Source: Callipepla californica brunnescens (lineage: Eukaryota > Chordata > Aves > Galliformes > Odontophoridae). Taken from it: a DNA stretch of 64,000 nucleotides. Below are positions 12,798-27,083 of the stretch, piece after piece. A program made the position numbers and the translations under genes. Within the stretch, counting starts at the first letter, position 1. Each line of letters begins with the position of its first letter. The DNA lies in contig JALIRH010000044.1 of NCBI GenBank assembly GCA_023055505.1, positions 2,542,001 through 2,606,000 of the forward strand, read 5' to 3'. The notes beneath the pieces are model-generated. The model saw nothing but the letters and a program-made list of their open reading frames with translations, had not been told where the DNA came from and did not search any database.

Positions 12798-14626
12798 GTA
12801 CATCATGAAATTTAATGTTGCCTTTGCACAGAAACTGTGACACTGAAGGGACACATTGCACTTTGAAGGTGAATATTAGTTAAAGTAAACTGACATGGAT
12901 TGCATTTACTGCTGCCATACAGCATGATTAGCTGCATTGCTTCTGTGGCAGGTAAAGACCTTGTCCTATATTGCTAATAGAACAAATGTCTTATTTCCAT
13001 TTGTTTCAGGAGGTGTCTGGTCTTTTTCAGTCTTTTCTTTCTTAAATTCTTGTTTTTGTGAGTCGAACCCTTCTCTAGAGATAAGAGACTATCTACACTC
13101 AAGGCTTGGTTTCTGTTGATCTATGCCTAGTCCTTGTTCCAGTATAATAGTTAATTCACTGTCTGGGAGCACTTCTTCTTTCTTGGAATTATTTTCCTTC
13201 CTAAAGTCCTTAAGAAGATGACATTAGGACATCTAGACTTTATTCTTACAAACTGAATTTGATCATCACTTCTGATTAAAGTAGCTTAAAACCTTGCCTT
13301 GTGTAAGAACCAAGAACATGTACAATTTCTAATTATCATTTTGTTCTACCAAGCAGTCCAACCAAGTACGTGATTCTACATTCTACTTGTCCTGAAATTG
13401 GTAACAAAACTCTTCCATCTGTGGAACACGGTCAAATATAATATCAGATTCCCTCAGAAGCATAACAACCTTTGAGATAAATTCTGTCCCCACTTTCTCA
13501 AGTATTAACCCAAAATATCTTAGTCTGAATTAACATTCCTGAATTAATTTTAGCAGTGATAACTTTGCTCCAGAGTCCTATTTCAAAGCCCACAGTGATC
13601 ACTGCAAACACCTGGGCTTGTGAGTAGCATTTAGTAGATAAATTAGACCTGGATTGACATGCTGAGCTCTGCACACTGGGTCAAACTTAAGCCATTTTAG
13701 ATACCTTGCATTTATACGGTATGGCTTTAGATTTATACACTATGATACATACAGTCAGAGATACATTTTGGCCTTGTTTTTAGAGAATGTTAACTGTTCT
13801 GTAACAGTATGTGATATGCTATATCTAAGCTTCAAAAAGTTTTTCTAAAAAAGTTTCAAATCAAGTGGAAACATTCCAATTTCTTTTAAATATTCCAGAA
13901 GTGTTGTGTGGACCAGAAAAGATTTTGTCCAAGAATATCCACAAGCTCTGCTTTATAGAGCAGAGCTCATGTTTATCCAACCAGATTTTCCATATTCAGT
14001 ATGAAATTATGATATTTCTGACTCTGTTACCTATCAGAGAAGCATTTTTATTGTTTTGGTTCCTAACATGATTTTTCACACTTTCTGTATTTTTTTTCCC
14101 CATGTGAGAATTTAGAGGTAAATGTACCTGTGAAGATTTCAAGCAGGATTTTAGAATTCTAAAGCCAATTTAAGAATTCTGAGCAGAAGTTTCATTTGTT
14201 ATTCTGTAGGAAAGTTTGAGAAGTTGTAGTTGCTCCAAATAAGAGGTTTTTATGTCTCAGTAATCAGAAATTGACATTTGCCCAACTGTCACTATAGGCA
14301 ATTGCTTTCCTCAGGGAAGGTATCCTGCAGGACTCCTCATCTACCATCTGTTTCAGGTAACTGACCCCAGGAAAGAACAGGAATCACTGGGGGTTATGTC
14401 AGACCCTGAAGTTTTGGAGACAAACAGCCATCTTCAATCTCTGGTTGTGTTTAAAAAGAGAGTGAGTTCAGTGGAAAAAGTTAACATATCGAGAAGCTTA
14501 GAGCACTGCATTTCCCAAGCACATGGATGACACAGTGTTGAGAAAGTATTGAGAAGATCTAACACTGAGAGAGTCTCAGTTAAGCATAAACAATTGCTTA
14601 GGCTCTAGAACAATCCTTAATACCTC

Positions 14627-14655
<29 letters not shown>
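14627..14655. repeat. A29 homopolymer
   Basis: 29 uninterrupted A residues. No retroposed gene body is recognisable to its left, so it is treated as a simple repeat. Confidence 0.9.
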
Positions 14656-14657
<2 letters not shown>

Positions 14658-17600
14658 AACTGCAGCAAAATATCTAACTTCAGCAGGAGTTTGTTCTTTA
14701 ATGTGATACTGCTCTACTCTTCTGACAAAGTGTATCTTGTCCATAGGTGAGTGAGAAGTCACCCTGTGTCTGACATATGCCAATACCAAAGCCTGAGAGA
14801 AACTGCACCTTTGAGCTGTACATCCTTCCATGTGTTTCTAGAAGAAAGGGAATCACACAGATGGGGCTGGGAGATAAACGGTGATATAAATCTCCCAGAT
14901 CAAATCAGAGCACAGGATGGCCAGCAGAGGACAGAACAAAGAAAGTGAAAGGCAAGGCATGGGCAGGCAGGCATGGAAGCACTTCTAGGTCTCTCCTTGT
15001 GACTGGCTGTCTTGTGAAAATGTGCAAAAACATAGAGAGGACAAGGGTACATATTCAAGACTTCGAGGATGAGGACACCAACCTAACATATGTTGTATAG
15101 CCCCAGAGGAAAGACTGCTTTATCATTTGCTTAAAGGGCACCCGGGTTCTATAGCTCAGGGCTGCTCTGAAGTTACAGAAGTGTTTTTTTTGCTTTTTGA
15201 TTGGTTTTAATACCAGCATGAAGCGAATCTCGAATTTAGCTAACACCTGTTCAGATATAAAAGCAATGAAATCTGAGCCAAATTCTTTTTGAAAGAGATA
15301 GTGCACATTGTCTAAATGTATAAACTGCAGTCACAGAAGAACGTGGGCAGCTGTGAGAGCTAACACTGTGACCCCACACCTGGGAGTCTGGAATGTTTCC
15401 ATCTATCATCCTTAAGCTATAGACTGAGATGTGAAAAATCCCACATTAACTGCAGAGCGTGAAAGATTTGAAATACTGCACACTTTCAGGTTTTCTGTGC
15501 AGATAGCTGCCTGTGTAATGATCAAGCATTGCACAGGAAAGGTCCAGGCAGGTCCATCGGGTTACACGGCAGCACGGCCTGGAAAACAAGAAAGCCTGGG
15601 AAAGCTATTGCAGAGAATAGCTTTGCCTATTAGCTATAGTGCAGAACTGGCCTTGCCCCAGCTGGAGATTTTGTCTGAGGAAACTCAATGCAGCATTTTT
15701 TATTAGGTATGGCACCCACATGCACTATTTCTTGTTTGGAAATCTTAGTCATACTTCTGTGTGTCCTAAGACCACCTCATTACTCCAAAGCTGATTTTTG
15801 GCTGCTACTATGTGATTTCTGGGTGATGTTGATGGCAAGAAAATGGGATGAAATTTTGTTTGTTTACTAAACTGACGCACTTCTGTAATGGTTGTTTAGT
15901 TTACACTTGCGTTGAACATGTGTTTGCTTTCCATGGTCTCATGAGGCTGCTTAGCTTTTTTGTTTCCTCCATAGCTCTCAAGTTGGAATTTATCCCTCCT
16001 TGTTCAGGCAGAAAGAAGCCTTTTTTTTCCATTTGGGATCCCTCTGGTTGATATTTCTGTGTAAATGTGGCCACTTATACTGCCTGAGGAATTGACTGCT
16101 CAGATGTGCTGTGCCTAAACACTGGGAGATATAAAGTGATACTGGGAACAACTCGTGCAATTTCACAGCAATTACCAAAGCCTGTGCTAGGACCTGGAGA
16201 AATTAGAAGACAGCCAGCACTGCTGCTGCCTAGTTGACAGCAGAAAGCACCTGCTATGCCTCTCTAAAAAGCACAAGCAGCCACTCAGGGTCAGCTACGG
16301 TCCTCAGCTCAGCCTGAAATCTCCTATTGCTGCCAGAAGCATCTAGCTGTCAGCACAGGGAGATGCCAACCAGGCCTACTTTGCTTGATATGCCTTTTTT
16401 GTTCAGCATTAGAGTGGTATGGGAAGATCCTCAAGACTAGCCATTGAGTGAGCCAATTCCCTAAAATGAATTAAGCACAGCTGTGTCAGAGGTCCATTCC
16501 TGAGTCTACCTCTCAGTACTGCAGACACATTTTACTGAACATAAGTGTGTTAGACTAAAAATAGTCAGCTGTGGGCCAACCCAACCCCCTGGAAAAACAA
16601 CCTAACAAAACCCCAACACATAACAGAGGAAGGTAAAAATATAACCACTACACAGCTCATGGTGTTAGCACAACGATCTATAGAGTTCCTTGCATTTCCT
16701 AGTTCCATCCTGCTCAGATGCACTATATTTATGCCATTTTTGTCCTCAAAAAGCTGCAAAAAGCAGCTTCAGTAATGGCTTTAGATAAGTAGACTTGAAC
16801 TGAAAAGATCTGCAATGCCCTTTGCACAGAATTGGAGATAACAGTTTTGTGAAGAATTTGGCTAGTTTTTCCATCCACGCATAGTATTGATGTTAATCAG
16901 ACAACTCCACCGCTTAGCTAGTCTTACTGTGTAAGCATATAAATTGCAGAGTAGTAAAAATTCACAGTACCTCTTTAAGCCTGTTGTTTCACACTTCAGT
17001 TTCACGAGAAGTCAAACATCATTTTTAGCTTTCCTTTCAGACGTTTTTCTAGCTAGCACCACCTGCAGAAAGATATGTCAAATGGTGAAATAAATCTACT
17101 ATACTGAGACATAGAGAAGAGAATATGTTATCAGACTGATTGTGTAAATACTGCTGACAGTGCCCATGCAGCCCCTGCACCTAATGCTGGGGTCAGTGCA
17201 GCACCTTTGAGATAACACCATTGAGGTAAGTAAGTTTGGGGATCGATGATGCTGTAGGTACGGAACTGGGAAGTGTTTTGAATCTGTGCCATATGGTTTC
17301 CTCTAGCTACCGACTTAACTTTCCACATAATTTTTTGCGTCCTCCAAAAGAAAATACTCCAGGTAATATATGCGCAGAAGATATGCAAAATCGCTGTGTC
17401 ATCAAATCCTCTTCACAGCTTGCTAAAGAACCAGTTCTTGTCTTTTAAAATAATGCTTTTCATGGAGAGAGAAGGGAGAAAGTCAGATACATGGGGAATA
17501 GTCCTTCTATGCAAAATTATTAGTGCCCTTGAATATAAGACACTCAGCTCTTGTTGCAAAAATTAAGGCAGTAGGATGGGAGAGGGCTGCTTTTTCTTAA

Positions 17601-20600
17601 AAACTGAGAAAGGCTCAAACAAATTAAAAAATAGAAGTAGTGAAAGAAACACTGCGCTAGAAGAGCAATCTTTGCAAAGCACAGAAGTACAGATTTATAT
17701 CCATCTTTACTGATTTTAGTCCCTTAAGTAGTTATTACCACTGAAGTGTGGACTTGGCAAGACATTAAAGCAAGTCCTTACTGTTCCCATGCATGCTTTC
17801 TAATCGTTTTGCCAAACAGGTCTCTCATCCTCCACACTTGCTCTTTGGCAACACTTTCAGCTGCAGTGCCAGACCCCCTCTCATGATACAGTATTTCTAA
17901 TGGGGCAGAATGGCTTTAACTCACTGAAATACGTTTACAATTCCCAGATTAATTTCTCTGTTAATGTTACTGATGAAGACGATTGTTTCTTTTATTTGTG
18001 ATCTTTCACATAAATCTAGCCAAGTAAGTTAAACACACAGAAAAAATGCTTACAGATGTATCAACATTTTTAAAAGTGAAAGATCAATGCACTTTCATAA
18101 ACTGACACACTGGACTGAATAAATATTTGGCTTTTTGATTTGTAGTCTACTCAGTCAAAAATGACAATATTTCATTAATTCAGCAGTTGTGTGGTCTTGC
18201 TAATTCCAGAAAACTGTGTTTACAGAATGCTTATTTTTTACTTCCTGCAAGGAAAGGAAAGGCCACTTTACTATCCTCATTCTGCTCTTCAGGAGGATGT
18301 ATCATTTAAAGTGGAAAAAATACAGCAGAACTCAACTGGATATTCACTCATGTTTCAGAGAACTTTGTGCCTTTGGCTGATCTAACCATGATTTCTGCAG
18401 GTCCCTGTTATAATGACAGATCCATCAGGTGAATCTGGTATCCTGAAGACAATCTCAGACCAATTAAGTGAACATCTATTTCACAATGACCGTTATAAGA
18501 ACAAAACATCTTCAACGAATAAGTACAAACTACACTGATATTTTGGTAATCCTACCACTTAAACAGCACAATGACAAAACACTGCAACTGCTTTATAGAA
18601 ACACTGAACTGAATATCTTAATTATATGTGTTTCCAAAATGAGTAAGAGTCACCTACCCAAAATTTTAAAGGTAGATTTATTTGTATATTTACTTATTGG
18701 AGATTGTCATTAAGGAATGATAGAGCAGTCTCCTGTTATTTGTGGTCTAGTAAAATAATATTACATGGTTTTGCTGTAAAGAGTACACTGATATGTAGAA
18801 AGTGTACATCCAGTCTGGGCATACAGGTATATTCATGGTAAAAATTACCTCTATGAATGGCCCAAATATTAATCCAGATAGAGAAGAAGCAACAGAAATA
18901 ACAGAAGGGTAATGTGGGAACCACACAAACATAGTGAACTTGAAAACTTCCGGATATTTGGTTACCAATATGTAGGGAGTCTGGCTACTCCAGTCCAGAC
19001 ACAATTACTATAATCAGTGCCAAAATGGCTTGAAATTACAAAACCCAGTTTAGCTCCAATAAGGAAATAATTGTCTTTATTTCCATTTATATTCTTAAAC
19101 TATATTCATCCAATGAATGCAATATAGAAAACAGAAAGCTAATATAATTTGGCTTAAGAATTATCAGAGTCCATAATTTGATTTCACATTTTCAAAACGC
19201 CCTTAATTAGCAAAATATAACATTTAAAACATTCTTGCCTTCATATATGTTTAGCATTAAAATTTGAAACAATTTCCTAGTTAGTTCTCAGAAGTCCTTC
19301 TACATAATAAGATATTTGCAGTGAGAGGAAATGCAGGTTTGTTTGTAAAAATGCCCACTCCCAGTACTTTTGCTGATGTAAATAAAACAGTTTACAGGGA
19401 GGTTACAATAAGACAAAAAATTTCTGTGCTTCACAATTCATCAGAATTGTGTTAAGATGCCCTGGAAATCTTATACTCTCACAGATAGTTCTGTTATACA
19501 ATTTCAACTTTGTCACCGAAGAGAGAGTTGCCCTTCCCCTTACAAAACTTGAGAGAAGAGGCAGAAATTGCCCCTAACTGAAAACAGTAATGATGTTATA
19601 GGGAGGATGAGATACAGTGCAGCTGAGATGAATATCCTGAGCAAAGTTTTTGCAGTAAATATAGAAGATTTGATTAAAATGAGGGAGAAGTCCTCATTCA
19701 TTGCTCTGGCTCCTTTCTTTCTCTCTTGAAGCAAGGTTTCTGCAACCATGGGTTGGGAGCCTGGACCAGATGAAAACTGATGAATTTTCTGTCATTTCAA
19801 AAGCCATTGTGGGCGTCTGCCACCAAATCACATAGAAAGGACTGAGAATTTCCTCAGTTCTCATAGCAGCCCAAAAAGAGATGAGTACAAAGGACTGGAA
19901 ATCCACCAAAATCCTCCGCCTTCCCCGAGCTTCCTGCTTTATGCCTAACCTCTGACAATTATCTCTTTTAACCATCACGTAATTGCCTCAAGAAATGCTT
20001 CCATTAATTTCTGTGGTATCTGGATGTTAGTAGCTCTGGGATACTGCTCATCTAATTCATCAACTTTTTTTTGAAAACAGGAGAAGTTCTGATTTCTCCA
20101 GGGAAAAGGAGTCCTGACTCACAATCTGCATCAAAGCAGCCAGAAAAAAACAAGCCAGAACTGGAAGAAGAAAAATGAATAGTTGGCTTCTGAAGAAATA
20201 GATAGGTTTACAAAATGTACTTCATCTTCTTTTGATGGGAATGTACTAAAAATACTCAATGAGCTCAACACATTACATTAAATACATTTCTACTGGAATT
20301 AGTCACATCTTGTTTGTTATGGAGAAAATTGCTGCTATGTACAAATCAGAATAGTTTTCTGCCTGAGAAAGCCAAATTATTTCAGCAATAAGAGTTTGAC
20401 ACATGGGTTTGGAAAGAAACGCAACTGAAATCAAAAGATAAAGTGCTGTGCAGTTTTCCACTGCATTAAACAATGTAGAAGAGATTCATTTATGTTTATT
20501 ATGATTGTTGATCCCAACATTGGTATTAATATTCAGGGATCATCAGTGATATCAAATGTATTTTGTTGGACTACAAAAATATATTTTCAAGCACATTGTA

Positions 20601-23600
20601 GCTCCATGGATGCTTTCAAGGCCTGTGATATTTTATGCACCTGGAATAGGTTCCAGAAAGGCAACAATAAAAGACTGATTTTTGTAAAAAATGTTCCAGT
20701 GTATGACATGAATGCCTTTTTACTTGTAATGGAGAACATAACTTGTTAGTCCAGTTCCCAACCTGATAAGGAAAAGAGCTGCCTTCAGGTATGCTATGAC
20801 AAAAGTTATGGGTCAGAAACAGAACACACACGTATCACACTGTGGTTAATATAATGTAACTTGTGTGATCTCCCAAATTATATAAAACAATCATTCTATT
20901 CTTCTAACAGAAACAATAAAGTCTTGAGGTGTTCCATAGCACTTTGTTTGCTGTCTTACTGACTAGTTAGATGAGACTGAGAATTACAAAGTCTGTTACT
21001 TCAAAAAATAAAAAAGTATATTTCCAAATACCCATTCTGGAATCCCTACAGAATCTCAGATAGATGATGTAAGTTACCTTTTCCCTACTGCTATGAAATG
21101 AACACTCAAAGCATCTGCTTCTCTCCAAGTGCAGAGAATGGTGCAACAACAAAACCAGTTTACATCTCTGTGTGTTGATTTTACAGTTGAAATAAACCCC
21201 TTTGCTTTGACAAAAACTGAATAGGCAGTTGACAATTAACAATTTTTTGGGGGGAGAGGGGAAAATTGTTTTGAACTTCTTTTCCACTTGAAGTTTCTAA
21301 ACTACACAGGGTTATATAAATAAATGCAGTGGGATACATTGTTCCTAAAGCCCCTTTTCTTCAGAGTTACAGCTGTATGAGCACTTAGCATATAGACATT
21401 ATTATGCGATTTCTGACAATATTCTACTTCAGTTTAAACAATAACTCATCCCATATGTCATCCACTGACTCTGCATGCCATTCCAGCACTGATTTCCTAC
21501 AGTTTCATATACAATCCCACAATATTTACCTAGATAAGGAGGAGCCATGCTTAGCAGGATGGGTCAGATCATTACTTAATCAATGAGAGATAAATATCAG
21601 ACACAAATCCATGTTAAGCCTAAGTAAAGTGTAGAACAGAGGACTCACTATGCTGACACCCCAAGACAGCTCCTGTAGTCACACCAGAGTGTATTTTATA
21701 ATCATACTGCCTCGTGAAAAGAAGGAAGTAGATAAATTATCATCTAATAAGCATTGTTTATGTTGGGTTTTTTGTTTTTGTTTCTTTTTTTTTTCCCCAG
21801 AACCACATAAAATTATACGAACATCTTAGAATAAGTAATGGTATCATGTACCTATAAAATGACAAAGTGTTTTGTTCCATAAAGCTTTTCATGCCACATT
21901 TTTCAGACACAGACACAAAAAGAAACACTGGGAGCTGCGAAGTACCAATAGCTCATTTTCTTACTGCAGCTGTCAGGTCTGTCTCCTCTCAAACCAAAGC
22001 ACAAACCCACACGGCAACTAGGAGAGTCACGCAAGGCTGAAAAAGTATCCAAGACTACCAAGCCATGTAACATCATAGAGGATTCAAAAAGTAGGGCTGA
22101 TTAAAGGAAGTTAAGATGGCCTACAGGGATAAAGATTTTAGCTTTCAATAGTTTCTGTAGCCAGTAGTGCAGAGCAGTACAGGGATCTGACTTCCACTGG
22201 GATGATCCAAGTTGCCTGTAGCTCTGTTTGTCAGGCTGAACAAATTCATTCTGAATCTACTGGAGGTACTTTTCTACCTCTGCCACCAAGCATGTCCTGG
22301 GATGTGATGGTCACAAGGCTGCCTTTTGTTAGTTATCACAGCATACGACAATTTTAATAAATAAAATGTTAACTGGGATTCATCCTAGCTCTCCAAATGG
22401 TGAAGTAACTGCTGCAATGATAATCAAAAATTGCATAGAAGAATCTTTAAGCTTTAAGATTACTTACACAAATGAGAGTTTACAAAGGGGAGAATGGGAA
22501 TCACAAACCTTTTACCTCTTTATCTGTATTAAAACTGTATTTTCTAACTTCAACTCTAGATAGCTTTAGATTAATCTGAGAATGTTCCATAGCATATCAT
22601 CACATAGTGCAAGGATCAGATTATGGCAGGTTAAAGTTCCTTTGCTCTCTTTCAAGAAGCAACTGTCCTCATAGAGAGAGAGAAGTATATACCCAGCTAT
22701 ATGTGTTACATTCATTCTCAAGGAACACTGCAGTAAAACTTCTTCCTATCAGACCAGGAATATTACAACATTAATGTATCCAGGAGAAATGTATAGATAG
22801 GAAAAAAACCAGACTAATTAGTTTTAAGGAGTGTAGGAGCATTGACTGTTGTAATCTAACCTGAGTCTTTTAAGCCTCATTACTGTTCATGATCTCTTAA
22901 CCCTCAGAGCAGGTGAACACTATGCTCCTGTGTAGTGAGTCCCCAGCATTCATTTTTCATTCATCTACTTTCTCCCTTCCTATTACATTCTGTTTCTCCT
23001 CCTCTTTTCTAAATCAATTATCAATGCTGTTACCATACTGAAATGTTTTAAGAGACTATCACTAGCCCAGATCAAGTCAGGACTTGGCTTAATGAGAGGC
23101 AGATGTTTTGGGTTCTCATCACTTCATCACAAAGACCTACAGCAGCCTCAAAGCACCAGAGTAGCCCCAGTTGTCACAAGGGCACACCTGCAAATGCCAA
23201 GGGTTGCTCTGCAAAATTCTGACCAAAAAGAGCATGAGAATAGCTTAAGGGAGGGAACTAAGTGGCTAAGGTCTTCTAACTAGCAGTAAAACTCCCTTAA
23301 AATCATCAGAGATTTTTACTGATTTATTAATTTACAACGAGTTGTCTCAAGATTTGAAGGCATCTACAATTAATCTCATATCTGTCTCTTAAAAAATGTG
23401 TTTTGATTTGGTTTACTGGGTTGGGCTTTTCTTTCTATCCTAAATAAAGCCACTTGTATTTGTAGGGCTATATCTGCCTGCAGTGACAAATGATAGGATT
23501 AAGTGTCTTATAAACCTCCACAATACACAACTTGTGACTCTGAAACCAGTACCGCTTCTCTGAAGTAGTCTTACTGAGTAGATGATGTCCACTCTGGAGT

Positions 23601-26600
23601 CAAGAATTCTGAAGCCTTACACATCTTACAAATACAAGAAAAATATATTTTCTTCAATTGTTGCATTTTCTTGTAAGTGCGCATTTTACTAACCTACCAC
23701 TGTTCCTTACCAGCATCAATGTCTGAGTTTGCAACTCAAAGTTTTGCAGCATGATATTCACAATCAGTTAACCCCTATGTAAAGTGCAACATGCCTCTTT
23801 AATTTAGATAAATGTTCAAATGTAACATTCTCTGCTCCATATAAATGTTTTTCAAGATTCTTTGAAACAAGACAATTTTCAGCTTCCTGCTTTTAAAGAG
23901 CAAGCAAAGAATACTGAATATTCTGTTAATGTATTTATTTATTTTTAAAGGAGTTAATTTAATTGCCTCTCTCTTCAATATCAGGATTTTCCAGCATCTT
24001 GAATAACACTAACAGCTGTTCCAGGAGACAGGAAAATAAACTCTATTTATAACTCTTTCAGATTATTTTAGAAGTTAGGTCATCTACTTTGCAATTGCCA
24101 TAGCTATGGAGAAACATTTTACTACTCAGATGAAGACACCTTTCTGGGCATTATTAGAATTAATTGCCTTGGATTTCAGAGAGATGGGATTTTACTCATG
24201 GAAAATCAGCAAGGAAACATTTGAGGAGGACCTTTACAGATTAAAAAAAAACACTGAGAGTGATCTTACACAGGATTTCCCCCTGGGCAGAGCACAGTCA
24301 GTAAAGCTCAAGTGTCCCCATTACCAAGTGCCTGTTGTCCACAGCAGTCAAGCAACACAGGCAAGGGAAAACATTGATGCTTGGTTTTATTCATGTCATT
24401 CATTCTGCCAACAGCCAAATAGATAGGTATGGCCTAGGTACTATGTATAGAGGCAGTTGCTGCATTTACAGCTTTAAAATAATTGTTTTAACCAACACCA
24501 ATAACCAGTCCATTGTTTTGCATCTCAGGAAAGGTCTGCCTTCACGTAACATGTGGCAGTGTCCCTGTTTGATGTGTCCTTTACAAGTATAAAATCTTTT
24601 CCTGTCTGCCATCTTGATTCTAGTTTAAAGTTCTTGCTAAATTAGATGGTTTTCTTAGTACTTGCTTACTTTGTGGCATACTTGCTTCAGGCCTGAGTGC
24701 AACAAACACAATGACAAAAGAGGAAAGCTTCTCCTATTATCGGGAGATGCATTGTTGAAAAAGTTATGTGAAAGTATTAAAAAAAACCATATCTATGTTT
24801 AATACAGCAAGTCAGATGTTAAAAATTTTAACAGATAAAAGTGAATTTTATATATAATTTTGGTTATCCATGGCTTTTAGTATGCAAAACTCACCAGAGA
24901 ATTAAGCTGCATATATTGTCTTATATTTTTCCCCTATGAAATACAGTAAAATACAAAGACACGAAACATAAGAGACGATTTTCCACAAACACCTTACCAA
25001 GAAATACAAAGGAAATTAAGCTCTTCAACTCATAAATGGCCTCTGATGAAAATATTCAGTCTTTGGTTCTAGTATAAGCCTTGGAAAAGAAGAATTACCG
25101 CTGCTCGCACTGAAAATAATTCAAATTTATACAGGAGACTAATTTAGAAAAATGGAAATAGGGTTATTCTGTATTAAGTTCTGAGTTATACTATGCTTCT
25201 AAAATGTGTAAGCCCAGAGGGATATTAAAATGTTAATTTGGGTACTATTTAAAAGGTAATTATTTTATATAATAAAATAAGAAGTCTGCTGAATACTAAT
25301 CCCTGTGTTGTGATTTTTTTGAATTAATGCTACAGAAATTAGAGAATCCATTTGTTTAAGTGATTTTAATTTAGATTCATGAAAGACATTCTTGACTACA
25401 AAAAATTGTCAGGGTTTTTTTTAGCTCCCATTTAAAACCCTTACGATACCAAAATTAATGTTAAAGAGAGATACCTAAACTTGTTGGATAGCACTGCACT
25501 GAAAGAATGAAAACAAGGAGATCTGAATGAATCTATTGTTAGTTCTGCACAAGCACTGCTATGAGCAACACCAGCTCAGGCTCTGCTGAGCAGGTCAAGA
25601 TTTATCAGTCCTAAGCAAAAACTGATTTCACCTATCCAAGCCTTGTGAGTGAAGGGGGTAGAAAGGTCACCTGATTCCTCTTTTCTTCCTCAGTTCACTT
25701 CTCCTGTTCCTTTCCCTGATACTGCTGTTACTTTCCATTTCACCTGTGCTTCCTGAGCTGCCACCTTGCATGTCACGCTTCAGTGCTGTCCAGACCTTTG
25801 TCATCTCCTCTTACACAGTCCTCTTCCATAGGCTTTTAAAATACTTAAGCCATCTTGGAAAATGAAAATAAAATTAAAAACCTCTCATTTCTACCTTTTC
25901 CCATCCTAGTTTCATGTCTGATGTTACTGTTACCCTCTGTATTCTGTTTCCATCTCTGTCCTCAGCCACAAACAAATCCTCCTAGACAGCTCTTTGATGC
26001 AAATGCCCAAGAATATTTGTTGCATTCCAGTCCAGAGAAGATTACTCAAACCATAAAATATATTTTGCTGACTTCTTGAACAATATAATACAAATATAAA
26101 TACAGATCTGAATTTTCTTCTATTTAAAGAAGTCACAGAGTATATCATCTAGGAAATTCTCTGACACCAGTCTGGTTAATTACAGATAGATGACCTAATG
26201 TTTCTTCTAAAAAATCCAAGTAGTGTAGTCAAAATATTTTTAATCTACATTTTTTTTTTATGTTTTACTTTCATTTACACTTATTTTGTTTGTTTCCTTG
26301 CAGAGAAGCATATATTAATATTATATAGTTTTGCTATTTTACTTAAAATATTTTTTCCATAATTTAGTTTCAGAGCTTTTACTGACAGCGGTAGTTCAAA
26401 GGCCCCAGGGCTAGGAAATTATGGTATACAAAGTATGCAATCTCCCAACCCAAATATGCCGAAGATAAACCAGACCTTTCCAGCACATACTTGACATTTG
26501 TATTATGCCTCTGATGACATATTCATTGCACAAAGGGTATTCATCACATCTTTTGACACCCACAGAGAACAGTATTCTGACCTTTTATAACATATTTTTT

Positions 26601-27055
26601 GCTCATGGAAGTGTTTTCATCCTTTTCCCTCTGTTTTACTAATGTTTATTTCTACGATGTCATCTCTTATTGCAGACTACCTATCTGATTTCTTAAGAAT
26701 ACTACACATTTAAGATAGGTTTTTACTCAATAAAAGCAGAGGTGGTTTCTAGTGGAATCAAACCAATAAATGACACAGCCCATATCATTACTTTTTTCAA
26801 CATATCATGTACAGACTTTTAGAAGACAGAATATTTTGAAACTGCTCTCAGAATACCGTTCTTTTCAAGAATGAATTTGAATTGTTCTGACAAAAATGTA
26901 CCCCCAAAACCTACCTCTTACAGTTTCAATGACCAGCTTCAAAAAAGATGAGACACAATTACAACAAAAACCAGTGTGGAAAAGAGCATCAGAGAAAAAT
27001 CAGTAAAGAAAGCATCTGAAAAGTGAACTTATATTCTCAGTACTCCAGAGTAAAT

Positions 27056-27083
27056 AAACAAAACAAAACAACAACAACAAAAA
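27056..27083. repeat. CAAAA/CAA simple repeat
   Basis: AAACA units followed by three to four CAA units. Confidence 0.8.

Noticed and set aside
18209..18260. Possible HTR7 tail exon after TTTACAG at 18.2 kb (starts AATGCTTAT)
   Set aside because: The first bases resemble QNA, but the rest (YFLLPARK) does not match the 5-HT7 tail, and the acceptor phase does not complete the split Leu codon properly.
18747..19004. 85-codon minus-strand frame with transporter-like hydrophobic residues
   Set aside because: Reads loosely like a membrane protein, but I cannot match it to a family and there are no supporting splice sites.
24106..24426. 106-codon + strand open frame starting MEKHFTTQMK
   Set aside because: No recognisable family, no splice or promoter context, and it overlaps another unrelated frame.
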